This document shows positions 23,717-30,962 of a stretch of DNA of 34,631 nt, piece after piece. Positions within the stretch are counted from its first letter, which is position 1, and each line of letters begins with the position of its first letter. The notes beneath the pieces are model-generated. The model had not been told where the DNA came from, did no database searches, and saw only the letters and a list, made by a program, of their open reading frames with translations. Source of the stretch: an uncultured Bacteroidales bacterium (lineage in GTDB: Bacteria; Bacteroidota; Bacteroidia; Bacteroidales; Bacteroidaceae); NCBI GenBank assembly GCA_902763865.1, contig CACWTR010000027.1, forward strand, positions 1 to 34,631, read 5' to 3'. The position numbers were made by a program, and so were the translations under genes.

Positions 23717-25471
23717 TCACCATCTGCCGCCGGGTCCGCCTCCTCCGCCCATGCCGCCGGTGCTGCCGGAATAGGACGAGAGGGATACCGACGAGCCGCC
23801 GCTGAAGGTGCTGCCGCTGACGGCCAGTCCCCCGAAGCGCGATGTGCCGCCGCTGACGCTGATGCCCGACTTGAGGCTTGGCGTGGAGGCTGCCGAAACC
23901 ACCAGGCCGTTGCCGCCGCTGGACGGCGACCTGAAGCAGAAGCTCTCGCTGCCGTAGCTCAGGGCGTACCAGGTGTTGGTGCTCCAGGAAGCCTGATAAC
24001 ATGTCTGGCTGAGGCTGCTGCCCTGTTCCAGTCCGCCAACGGCGACGACGGTGCCGCCCTGGACGTAGAGCTTGTAGCCTCTTTCGGTGTTGGCATCGAG
24101 CGCCACTTCCGCTCCGCCGCTGCAGATGGCATAGACGGTTCCGCCCTTGATGTACAGGTTCCCGTTTGCATCAATGCCGTCGTTGTTCCGCCCTTGGGCG
24201 AAGACGAATCCGCCGGAGATGGTCAGATGGCTCTTTGCGTTGATGGCATCGTCGTAGGCGTATGAAGCCACTTCGCCGCCGCTGATGTCGAGCGTGCTCT
24301 TGCTCTCGATGCCTTCGCCGTTAGTGCCGCTGGTGCGCACCCAGACGAGTCCGTCGGTGACGCTGACAGCGCCGTCGGCCTTGATGCCCTTGGGCGATGC
24401 GGTGTCGTTGTTGCTCCTGTACTGCCCGCCCTCGGTGACGATGTACGTGCAGCCCCCGTTGAAGCAGCATTCAGTATCTGAGCTGATGCCCTTTCCGCCC
24501 GCACCGGTGCTCTTGAGCCACAGCTCTCCTCCGTTCATGGTGAACGTCTCGTCGGCCTTGATGCCGGCTGCCCCCTTGGCCTCGTTCTCGTCAGTGTCGT
24601 AGGCACCGCCTCCGCTGGTGACGACTGTGGTGCGTCCGCCGTTCACCACGATGACGCTCTCGCAGTTGATGCCTTTTGCCGCAGCTGCTGATACCTCTAC
24701 GTTCAGGATGCCGCCGTTGATGTAGATGCCGTCGTTGGCCTTGATGCCGTGGTTGGCCCTGGACTGGGCATAGACGTTGTTGCCTTTGCGGAAGACGATG
24801 TAGTCAGCCGAGTGGATGCCGTTGTTGTAGTTGCCCGTCACGCTGAGCGAACCGCTGCCGTTGAAGAGCAGTTTCCCCTTGCAGTAGAGTGCGCCCTTGT
24901 GGTCGTTAAGCGAACTGCTCCCGTCGGCCAGCGTGTTGGTGGTGCCGTCGGCCAACATGACGTAGGCACGCTTGGAACAAAGCAGGTTGAGGGCTGCCGA
25001 GTCGGGATTGGTGATGCTGACCCCGTTCAGCAGGACCTCGTACTTCTTGTCACCCGCCACCGTGAAGGAGCCGTTGGCAGTGGAGCCGCTCAGGACGTAG
25101 CAGATGCCCTTCGTGGAACCGTGATTAGCCGTGACGTGTCCGCCGTTGACCGTTATCTCCACGCCGTCTGCCGTCTTTGCCTCGGGATTGGAGAGGTCGA
25201 TGCTGATTTCCGTTGTGAAGGAATTGTTCTCCAGCGGGTCCTCGTCGGCATCGGGGAACTGTTCGCTGACCGTCGCCTCAGGTTCCGCAGTCGTCCTGTC
25301 GATATCGACGGAGAAGGAACTCAGTCCGCCCGCAGCCTGCGAGGTGCTGCCGGACCCGGAACTGCCCGAAGCGGATGAGGCGTCGCTGCCTGTCACGTCT
25401 TCCGTCGAGCAGGCCGTAGCAGTCATCAATGTGGCAAGGAGCAGGATGAATGTCATTTCTTGGAGTTTCAT
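23717..25471 (-). CDS. Cthe_2159-like carbohydrate-binding beta-helix lipoprotein
   Basis: The preferred start is the ATG at 25471, giving 584 residues with a lipoprotein signal (hydrophobic segment then TATAC, lipidated Cys21). The frame continues 16 codons further upstream without signal-like sequence. A Ser/Gly-rich spacer (about 22-60) and an acidic stretch precede a beta-helix (about 90-540) with repeats GIKANDGIYINGGILNVEV, GIKADETFTMNGGELWL, GIESKSTLDISGGEV and GIDANGNLYIKGGTVY. It is a clear paralogue of the 640-residue protein but is anchored by lipid instead of being secreted. The tail is again Gly-rich and ends GGGGGPGGRW. It heads the five-gene minus-strand locus, with a -7 box at 25517-25524 lying next to the terminator of the gene before it. 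It probably displays a polymer-binding fibre on the cell surface. Confidence 0.83.
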   Translation of the reverse strand: MKLQEMTFILLLATLMTATACSTEDVTGSDASSASGSSGSGSTSQAAGGLSSFSVDIDRTTAEPEATVSEQFPDADEDPLENNSFTTEISIDLSNPEAKTADGVEITVNGGHVTANHGSTKGICYVLSGSTANGSFTVAGDKKYEVLLNGVSITNPDSAALNLLCSKRAYVMLADGTTNTLADGSSSLNDHKGALYCKGKLLFNGSGSLSVTGNYNNGIHSADYIVFRKGNNVYAQSRANHGIKANDGIYINGGILNVEVSAAAAKGINCESVIVVNGGRTTVVTSGGGAYDTDENEAKGAAGIKADETFTMNGGELWLKSTGAGGKGISSDTECCFNGGCTYIVTEGGQYRSNNDTASPKGIKADGAVSVTDGLVWVRTSGTNGEGIESKSTLDISGGEVASYAYDDAINAKSHLTISGGFVFAQGRNNDGIDANGNLYIKGGTVYAICSGGAEVALDANTERGYKLYVQGGTVVAVGGLEQGSSLSQTCYQASWSTNTWYALSYGSESFCFRSPSSGGNGLVVSAASTPSLKSGISVSGGTSRFGGLAVSGSTFSGGSSVSLSSYSGSTGGMGGGGGPGGRW

Positions 25472-25516
25472 GATAGTCTTCTGTTTAGTTGTCGTAATTA
25501 TATCTGTTTCCTGCTG

Positions 25517-25548
25517 CAAAGGTATAAAGAAAAGGCCGGTCCGCGAAA
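25517..25548 (-). promoter_or_regulatory. Promoter of the Cthe_2159-like / LytTR locus
   Basis: Minus-strand TACCTTTG (25524-25517) fits the -7 consensus. TTTC (25548-25545) lies 20 bp upstream in place of TTTG, inside the loop of the preceding terminator hairpin. The leader to the 25471 start would be about 40 bases. Confidence 0.6.
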
Positions 25549-25570
25549 TTTATTCAACGAACCGGCCTTT
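25531..25570 (-). terminator. Hairpin terminator after the TSCPD gene
   Basis: AAAGGCCGGT (25531-25540) and ACCGGCCTTT (25561-25570) are perfect complementary arms around a 20-base loop. On the minus strand the hairpin ends in CCTTTTCTTT. It follows the stop of the TSCPD gene (25588) and lies directly upstream of, and partly within, the next gene's promoter. Confidence 0.75.
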
Positions 25571-25587
25571 TTGTTCAGTGAACAGAC

Positions 25588-25845
25588 CTAAGCCTGTGCC
25601 TGCAACTGCTCCAGTGCCCTGCAAAGCTGGTCGGGACACGAGGTACGCTTCGTGCCGCACCGGATGCCGTTCAGACGCTGTATGACGTCGCCAACCTTCT
25701 GTCCTGTCACCAGGCGGCTGATGCCTTGCAGGTTGCCGTTGCACCCGCCCACAAAGAATACTTGCTGGATGATGTCGTTGTCATCTACTGTCACGTCGAT
25801 TACCTGCGAGCAGGTCCCTTCTGTTTGATACTGAATGTGTTTCAT
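25588..25845 (-). CDS. TSCPD domain protein (TIGR03905-like)
   Basis: This 85-residue protein starts at the ATG at 25845. The frame continues upstream through repeats, but MKHIQYQTEGTCSQ is the typical start of this family. It matches small TSCPD proteins, which resemble the C-terminal domain of class II ribonucleotide reductases: TCSQVIDV, VFFVGGCNGNLQGISRLVTG and the signature GIRCGTKRTSCPDQLCRAL near the end. The paired cysteines (in VGGCNG, IRCG, TSCPDQLC) suggest metal or redox chemistry. The exact role is not established for the stand-alone form. It has its own consensus promoter at 25916-25947 and a strong hairpin terminator after it. Confidence 0.85.
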   Translation of the reverse strand: MKHIQYQTEGTCSQVIDVTVDDNDIIQQVFFVGGCNGNLQGISRLVTGQKVGDVIQRLNGIRCGTKRTSCPDQLCRALEQLQAQA

Positions 25846-25915
25846 TGTTCTGTTGTTGTTTTCTGTAAAAGTTCCGCAGCCGGGTAGGTCATCCCCGCCT
25901 TGCCTCATTGCAGCG

Positions 25916-25947
25916 CAAAGGTAGGAAGAAAATACGCAACAGCCAAA
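25916..25947 (-). promoter_or_regulatory. Promoter of the TSCPD gene
   Basis: Minus-strand TTTG (25947-25944) and TACCTTTG (25923-25916) are separated by exactly 20 bp, a full consensus match. The leader to the start codon at 25845 is about 65 bases, with no obvious structure. Confidence 0.72.
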
Positions 25948-26019
25948 CAAATAAGCAGAAAACATGCCGAAAGAGCACAAAAGTCGCATCCATCCCGACG
26001 ATGCAACACGTTGACTCGA

Positions 26020-26085
26020 TTGCTTCATCGCGAACAAGCAATTGCATCTACATGTATGTGCAATCACTCCATCGCGATGAAGCAA
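26020..26085 (-). repeat. Triple-palindrome element, copy C (inverted)
   Basis: Read on the minus strand the order of units equals copy A: the first (26085-26064) is identical to copy A unit 1, and the third (26041-26020) differs from copy A unit 3 by one base. The middle unit (26042-26063) has a quite different sequence, TTGCACATACA then TGTAGATGCAA, yet keeps most of its dyad symmetry. The plus-strand right flank still carries ACGACGTGGT and GCCTCC as copy A does, so the core appears flipped relative to its flank. It lies between the divergent promoters of the TSCPD and PASTA genes. Confidence 0.83.
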
Positions 26086-26105
26086 CGAAGACGACGTGGT
26101 GACGT

Positions 26106-26341
26106 CGCCTCCACGACTGGTGAGGCTCTCCTGGAGCTGACGATGAAGGCAATCATCCCCCTGCCTGAAGGGGTGCAGCATCGCCTTCGCCTTCGTTCCG
26201 GGCTACCACAAGGCGGAGGGCGAGCTCTTCGAGCCTTACGCGCTGAGGACGGACAGCGGCATACTGCATCGCATCAAGCGGGCCGAGTTCCGACTAAATT
26301 TCTCCGCTAAGACAAAAAAATCGCAGCCCTATACTCTTTAA
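26106..26341 (+). pseudogene. Decayed gene fragment with a one-base frameshift
   Basis: Two adjacent plus frames join into one plausible protein end if one G is removed from the GGGG at 26170-26173: GEALLELTMKAIIPLPEG, then CSIAFAFVPGYHKAEGELFE, PYALRTDSGILHRIKRAEF and RLNFSAK, with a TAA at 26339-26341. There is no start codon or upstream body, because the triple-palindrome element lies immediately before it. I read it as the C-terminal remnant of an exported or enzymatic gene; the family is not recognised. The rest of 25846-26410 holds only the promoters and the repeat element. Confidence 0.45.
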
Positions 26342-26356
26342 CTCCTAACTTTTTTG

Positions 26357-26364
26357 TACCTTTG
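26357..26364 (+). promoter_or_regulatory. -7 box of the PASTA-rluD-ddl run
   Basis: TACCTTTG at 26357-26364 matches the -7 consensus, 46 bases before the PASTA gene start. A TTTA at 26337-26340, 16 bp upstream, is only a weak -33 candidate. Confidence 0.6.
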
Positions 26365-26410
26365 CGGGTGGTATGCGTAAATCGTCATACGGCTAATCAT
26401 AAAGAAGTCC

Positions 26411-27049
26411 ATGAAAGGAATCCTCAAGAAACTCTTTAGCCCCGTTGTACGTTGGAACCTGGCGGCAATGGTGCTGGTCAGCATAGCCCTCTTCGCAGGG
26501 TTGTGGATATGGATGACGAGATATACCATGCACGGCGAAGGCGTGGATGTGCCCGACGTCAAGGGCATGATGCTGGGCGATGCGGAGTATGCTCTGGAGA
26601 AACTCGAACTGGTGGCGGTGGTCGTGGATTCGGCCTACGTCCGCGAGCAGCCGGCAGGCATCGTGCTGGAGCAGACACCGGCGCCGGCTGGTCGCGTAAA
26701 GTCGGGCCGCGAAATCTATCTGACCATCAACCAGAAGCAGACCCCGACCAACATAATCCCCGACATAGCCGGCAACTGCTCGCGCCGCGAGGCTGAAGCA
26801 CGCCTGCGTGCCCTCGGCTTCAAAATAGGGCCGATGGAGTTCGTGCCGGGCGACCCCGACTGGGTGATAGCCCTCAAGGTGAACGGCAGAGAGGTCTATA
26901 GCGGTGAGCGCGTCCCGTGCGATGCAGCTGTGGTGCTGGTCGTGGGCAACAGCGGTTCGGATCCCGCGGATGACGACTGGACGATGGACAGCCCGCAGAC
27001 CGACGACGTGGAAGAAGAACCAGTGGAAGGTTACGAAGAGGAACTTTGA
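26411..27049 (+). CDS. Membrane-anchored PASTA domain protein
   Basis: This 212-residue protein has a short cytoplasmic start, one membrane helix (about 16-35, LAAMVLVSIALFAGLWIWM) and an extracytoplasmic part with PASTA repeats. The first is GVDVPDVKGMMLGDAEYALEKL through GREIYLTINQ (about 45-115). The second begins TNIIPDIAGNCSRREAEARLRALG and runs to about 180. The tail is very acidic (DDDW ... EEEPVEGYEEEL). PASTA domains bind peptidoglycan stem peptides or beta-lactams in other proteins. Here there is no kinase or penicillin-binding domain, so it is a stand-alone wall-binding protein. It begins a same-strand run with the RluD-type and Ddl genes, a neighbourhood common in Bacteroidales. 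The stop is 7 bp before the next start. Confidence 0.88.
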   Translation: MKGILKKLFSPVVRWNLAAMVLVSIALFAGLWIWMTRYTMHGEGVDVPDVKGMMLGDAEYALEKLELVAVVVDSAYVREQPAGIVLEQTPAPAGRVKSGREIYLTINQKQTPTNIIPDIAGNCSRREAEARLRALGFKIGPMEFVPGDPDWVIALKVNGREVYSGERVPCDAAVVLVVGNSGSDPADDDWTMDSPQTDDVEEEPVEGYEEEL

Positions 27050-27056
27050 GCAAAAT

Positions 27057-28109
27057 ATGACGGAACGCGAGGAAGACATACTCGAGGACGACGACCTGCT
27101 CCCCGACGGACAGCCCGAAGAGTTCGAGCACTGGCGTATAGAGGTGGATAAAGGGCAGAGCGCGGTCCGCGTGGATAAGTTCCTGATGGACCACATGCCC
27201 GGCACGAGCCGCAACCGCATACAGAAGGCTGCGGAGGCCGGCACTATCCGTGCAAACGACAAACCCGTCAGGAGCAGCTACAAGGTCAGGAGCGGCGACA
27301 TCATTACGCTTGTCCTGGACCATCCTAAACGCGAGTGGGAGATAGTGCCCGAGGACATCCCTCTGGACGTAGTCTATGAAGACGAAGTGCTGCTCGTTGT
27401 CAACAAACCGGCTGGCCTCGTCGTGCATCCGGGCTGCGGCAACTATGAGGGGACGCTCGTCAACGCTATTGCATGGCACCTGCGCCACGACAAGAACTAC
27501 GACCCCAACGACCCTACCGTCGGCCTTGTGCACCGCATCGACAAGGACACCAGCGGACTGCTGGTCGTAGCCAAGACTGCTGATGCCAAGACACACCTTG
27601 CCAAGCAGTTCTTCTACCATACCTGTCGCCGCGAGTACAACGCACTGGTATGGGGGCCCTTCACCGCCGACGAAGGCACCATAACCGGCAACATAGGCCG
27701 CCACGCGAAAGATCGCTTGCAGATGGACGTCTATCCGATGGACGGAGAGGTGGGGAAGCCTGCCGTGACGCACTATCGGGTGCTGGAGCGATACGGGCCT
27801 GTTACGCTGGTGGAATGTCACCTGGAGACGGGTCGCACACATCAGATTCGTGCACACATGCGCCACATCGGGCATCCGCTCTTCGGCGATGAACGCTACG
27901 GCGGCTGCCAAATCCTGCGGGGCGAACAGACAGCATCCTACAAGGCTTTCATCCACAACTGCCTTGAGCTCTGTCCCAGGCAGGCACTCCACGCGAAGAC
28001 GCTCGGCTTTGTCCATCCCGTGACAGGCGAGGAGCTGTTCTTCTCGTCGCCCTTGCCCCAGGACATGGAGGCGCTGCTGAACAAGTGGAGGAGAAAGACA
28101 AATAATTAA
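27057..28109 (+). CDS. rluD: RluA/RluD-family pseudouridine synthase
   Basis: This 350-residue RNA-modifying enzyme converts uridines in rRNA to pseudouridine. The start at 27057 is chosen because the frame upstream of it overlaps the PASTA gene and reads as noise. An acidic N terminus (EEDILEDDD) precedes an S4 RNA-binding domain (about 34-82, VRVDKFLMDHMPGTSRNRIQKA). The catalytic domain follows from about 103: VVNKPAGLVVHPG, then GLVHRIDKDTSGLLVVAK with the catalytic Asp162, then ETGRTHQIRAHMRHIGHPLFGDERYGG. The overall layout is that of RluD, which modifies helix 69 of 23S rRNA; RluC-like specificity cannot be excluded. It sits in a run with the PASTA and ddl genes. Confidence 0.92.
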   Translation: MTEREEDILEDDDLLPDGQPEEFEHWRIEVDKGQSAVRVDKFLMDHMPGTSRNRIQKAAEAGTIRANDKPVRSSYKVRSGDIITLVLDHPKREWEIVPEDIPLDVVYEDEVLLVVNKPAGLVVHPGCGNYEGTLVNAIAWHLRHDKNYDPNDPTVGLVHRIDKDTSGLLVVAKTADAKTHLAKQFFYHTCRREYNALVWGPFTADEGTITGNIGRHAKDRLQMDVYPMDGEVGKPAVTHYRVLERYGPVTLVECHLETGRTHQIRAHMRHIGHPLFGDERYGGCQILRGEQTASYKAFIHNCLELCPRQALHAKTLGFVHPVTGEELFFSSPLPQDMEALLNKWRRKTNN

Positions 28110-28124
28110 TTCATCACATAGCAA

Positions 28125-29126
28125 ATGAAGAAGACAATAGCAATAGTATGCGGAGGCGACAGCTCGGAACACGACGTGAGCATGCGGAGTGCCGAAGGCA
28201 TCGCTTCCTTCATCGACCCTACACATTATATAATATATAAGGTGGAGATTCATGCCGGCAAATGGGAAGCCCTGCTCTCCGACGGCAGCCGTTGCAAAGT
28301 CAACAGGGACGACTTCAGCTTCGAGGCTGAAGGCCAAACGGTCCGTCCCGACTTCTGCTACATCACCATTCACGGCGCTCCGGGCGAGAATGGCGAGTTG
28401 CAGGGATACCTCGACCTCATCGGCATGCCGTACTCCACTTGCGGTGTGCTCGTCGAGGCCATGACCTACGACAAGTTCGTGCTCAACAATTACATGCGCG
28501 GCATGGGTGTGTCGGTGGCCGACAGCCTGCTCGTCAAGCAGGGCCGCAGCGACGAAGTGAGCGACGACGACATCATCTCCCGCATCGGACTGCCCTGCTT
28601 CGTGAAGCCCTCGCGCGGAGGTTCATCCTTCGGCACGACAAAGGTAAAGACCCGGGAAGCGCTCCGACCGGCCATCGAACTGGCACTGAAGGAAGGAGAG
28701 GACGCAATGGTGGAAGCTTTCATGGATGGCATGGAGCTGACGTGCGGCTGCTACAAGACACGGGAGAAAAGCGTCGTCTTCCCCATCACCGAGGTTGTAT
28801 CCAAGAACGAGTTCTTCGACTACGATGCCAAGTACAACAACGAAAGCGACGAAATCACACCTGCACGCATCAGCCAGCATCTCGCGGAACGGGTGAGCAA
28901 GCTTACATCCATGATCTACGACATCCTGGACTGCCACGGCATCATCCGCATCGACTACATCATCACGAAAGGCGAGAAGATAAACCTCCTGGAGATTAAC
29001 ACTACGCCAGGCATGACCTCGACAAGCTTCATCCCGCAGCAGGTCCGTGCCGCAGGACTCGACATCAAGGACGTGATGACAGATATCATAGAGGACGGAA
29101 TAAACAGGTTCACAGCTCAGAGTTGA
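28125..29126 (+). CDS. ddl: D-alanine--D-alanine ligase
   Basis: This 333-residue ATP-grasp enzyme joins two D-alanines to make the terminal dipeptide of peptidoglycan precursors. It shows IAIVCGGDSSEHDVSMRSAEGI at the start (substrate Glu in SSEHDVS), the ITIHGAPGENGELQGYLDLIGMPYS strand-loop, VKPSRGGSSFGTTKVKT (ATP loop), and near the end LLEINTTPGMTSTSFIPQQ, the metal and D-Ala binding segment. Length and order match DdlA/B-type enzymes. It starts 15 bp after the pseudouridine synthase gene. The PASTA protein two genes upstream would bind the finished product of this pathway. Confidence 0.96.
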   Translation: MKKTIAIVCGGDSSEHDVSMRSAEGIASFIDPTHYIIYKVEIHAGKWEALLSDGSRCKVNRDDFSFEAEGQTVRPDFCYITIHGAPGENGELQGYLDLIGMPYSTCGVLVEAMTYDKFVLNNYMRGMGVSVADSLLVKQGRSDEVSDDDIISRIGLPCFVKPSRGGSSFGTTKVKTREALRPAIELALKEGEDAMVEAFMDGMELTCGCYKTREKSVVFPITEVVSKNEFFDYDAKYNNESDEITPARISQHLAERVSKLTSMIYDILDCHGIIRIDYIITKGEKINLLEINTTPGMTSTSFIPQQVRAAGLDIKDVMTDIIEDGINRFTAQS

Positions 29127-29145
29127 ATTTAATAGCAAATGTTCA

Positions 29146-30303
29146 ATGGTAAACGAATTTGATGAAATCCGTCCCTATGCAGCGGGAGAGGTGAAGCAAG
29201 CCGTGGAGTCATTGCTTGCCGACAGGCAGTTCTCTCACCTGTTGCAAGGCTTCGTGCCCTGGATGCCTCGGTGGATGCGCAACGGACTCTTCCGTCTCGC
29301 CTTCGTCGGAGTCAACACGCCCCTCCAGTTCCAACTGCGCTTCATCAAACCTGTCCTGAAGCATATCCTGCGACGTTGCAGCACCGACCACACCTTTGCC
29401 TACAACGGCATCGCCCCGGGACCGGAACGCTACACCTTCATCAGCAACCATCGCGACATCGTACTCGACAGCGCCATCCTCGACCTCATGCTCCACGAGC
29501 ACCGCTTCCCCACGACCTGCGAGATTGCCATCGGCGACAACCTCCTCATCTATCCCTGGATCAAGACACTTGTCAAACTCAATAAAGCCTTCACCGTCAA
29601 GCGCGGACTCAGCCCCAGGGAACTGCTGGAAAGCAGTCAGCGCATGAGTCGCTACATGCACCATGTCATTCAGGAGAAACATGAAAACATCTGGATTGCA
29701 CAGCGCGAAGGACGGGCCAAGGACAGCAGCGACCAGACTCAGGAATCACTGCTCAAGATGTTTGCAATGGCTGGAGAAGGCAGCATCGTGGACCGACTGA
29801 AGGAACTGCACCTCGTGCCGCTGAGCATCAGCTACGAGTATGACCCATGCGACTACCTCAAGGCACGGGAGTTCCAGATGAAACGCGACAATCCCGCCTT
29901 CAAGAAAACCAAGCAGGACGACCTCGACAACATGAAGACGGGCATCTTCGGGCAGAAGGGACGCATTCACTACGAGGCAATGCCCTGCATCAACACCTGG
30001 CTCGACGAGGTTGCGGAGCTGCCCAAGACAGAAATCTTTGGTGAGATAGCCCGTCGCATAGACCGTCAGATTCATGCAGGCTACCGGCTTTATCCCGGCA
30101 ACTACGTTGCTGCCGACCTGCTCGACGGGACATCAGCCTTCAGCAACCAATATACTGCCGAAGAACGGAATGCTTTCGAGAAGTATCTGCAGAGTCGCAT
30201 CGACCTCATACACATTGAGAACAAAGACGAGGCATTCCTCAGGGAACGTATCTTGACGATGTATGCCAACCCTGTCATCAACAAAATGAAGAGTGCAGAA
30301 TGA
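29146..30303 (+). CDS. PlsC-like acyltransferase
   Basis: This 385-residue protein belongs to the lysophosphatidate/glycerol-phosphate acyltransferase superfamily. The block TFISNHRDIVLDSAILDLML near residues 103-122 is the His-Asp acyl-transfer motif; here the spacing is H-R-D-x3-D instead of the classical HX4D. IWIAQREGRAKDSSDQTQ near 184-201 is the substrate-binding block equivalent to the PlsC EGTR motif. No strong membrane helix is seen, so it is probably peripheral. Such proteins are a common Bacteroidota branch annotated as 1-acyl-glycerol-3-phosphate acyltransferases. The substrate is not certain. It follows ddl by about 20 bp and overlaps the next start by ATGA. Confidence 0.8.
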   Translation: MVNEFDEIRPYAAGEVKQAVESLLADRQFSHLLQGFVPWMPRWMRNGLFRLAFVGVNTPLQFQLRFIKPVLKHILRRCSTDHTFAYNGIAPGPERYTFISNHRDIVLDSAILDLMLHEHRFPTTCEIAIGDNLLIYPWIKTLVKLNKAFTVKRGLSPRELLESSQRMSRYMHHVIQEKHENIWIAQREGRAKDSSDQTQESLLKMFAMAGEGSIVDRLKELHLVPLSISYEYDPCDYLKAREFQMKRDNPAFKKTKQDDLDNMKTGIFGQKGRIHYEAMPCINTWLDEVAELPKTEIFGEIARRIDRQIHAGYRLYPGNYVAADLLDGTSAFSNQYTAEERNAFEKYLQSRIDLIHIENKDEAFLRERILTMYANPVINKMKSAE

Positions 30304-30962
30304 AGAACGAAAAAGGTTTTGCTCGGCGGACCGTAGGGGAAAGCCAATTTGTTGCCGCCCTGAACAAGGGCCTGTCGTTGTTGTTGCTCCTCCTGATTGT
30401 TTCATGCAGGGGCAATGACTCTTCTGACTTCTACCCCGACATTGTGACGGAATTCGCTAACATCCGGACAGACGAAGCCGGCTGTCTGGCGGACTTCACT
30501 ACCGACGACGAGCGCACCTACACCATCGCCAATCCGAAAGACGGTTACAACAAGAATGCCATATACCGTGCCGTCTGCGGCTATGTGGCAGACGGACAGA
30601 CTGCAACCCTCTATCATGCCACGGGTGCCCATCTGCTCCGCGACTCGACGGAGCTGGACTTAACACCCGATGCACTGAACGTCACCAGCGTTTGGCTATC
30701 CGGACGGTACATCAACATGCAACTTTCGCCACTCTCGCAAGGCGGTACGCAGTACTGGGGCTTCCGATACGAGGGAGTGAGCGGACGAACCACGCACGTC
30801 AGCCTCCACCACCGACAGAACGGCGACCCACAATCCTACTCCCAGACCGTCTATGCCAGCATCCATGTGGATAGCCTCAAAACGGTCCCGTCGGGAGACT
30901 CCATCGCCCTCCATTTCGCAACATTCCAGGGCGAGCGTGTCTGGAGATTCAAGAAACCTTAG
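30300..30962 (+). CDS. NigD-like lipoprotein
   Basis: This 220-residue protein has a longer-than-usual N-terminal region followed by the hydrophobic stretch LSLLLLLLIVSC, with Cys36 the likely lipidated residue. The mature part resembles NigD-like proteins of Bacteroidota: FYPDIVTEFANIRTDEAGCLADFTTDDERTY, a central VTSVWLSGRYINMQL strand and a closing beta domain ending GERVWRFKKP. NigD was named as an immunity-like gene of a Bacteroides bacteriocin locus, but most family members are orphan outer-membrane lipoproteins without a toxin, and none is visible here. The start overlaps the acyltransferase stop by 4 bp. The stop TAG overlaps the luxS stop codon on the opposite strand. Confidence 0.75.
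   Translation: MKNEKGFARRTVGESQFVAALNKGLSLLLLLLIVSCRGNDSSDFYPDIVTEFANIRTDEAGCLADFTTDDERTYTIANPKDGYNKNAIYRAVCGYVADGQTATLYHATGAHLLRDSTELDLTPDALNVTSVWLSGRYINMQLSPLSQGGTQYWGFRYEGVSGRTTHVSLHHRQNGDPQSYSQTVYASIHVDSLKTVPSGDSIALHFATFQGERVWRFKKP

Noticed and set aside
26904-27056. N-terminal extension of the pseudouridine synthase
   Set aside because: This stretch is the PASTA gene's C-terminal coding region read in another frame; the ATG at 27057 is followed by the expected S4 domain.
30300-30962. Bacteriocin immunity function for the NigD-like protein
   Set aside because: No toxin or bacteriocin precursor gene is nearby, and most NigD-like proteins are found without one, so only the family name is used.
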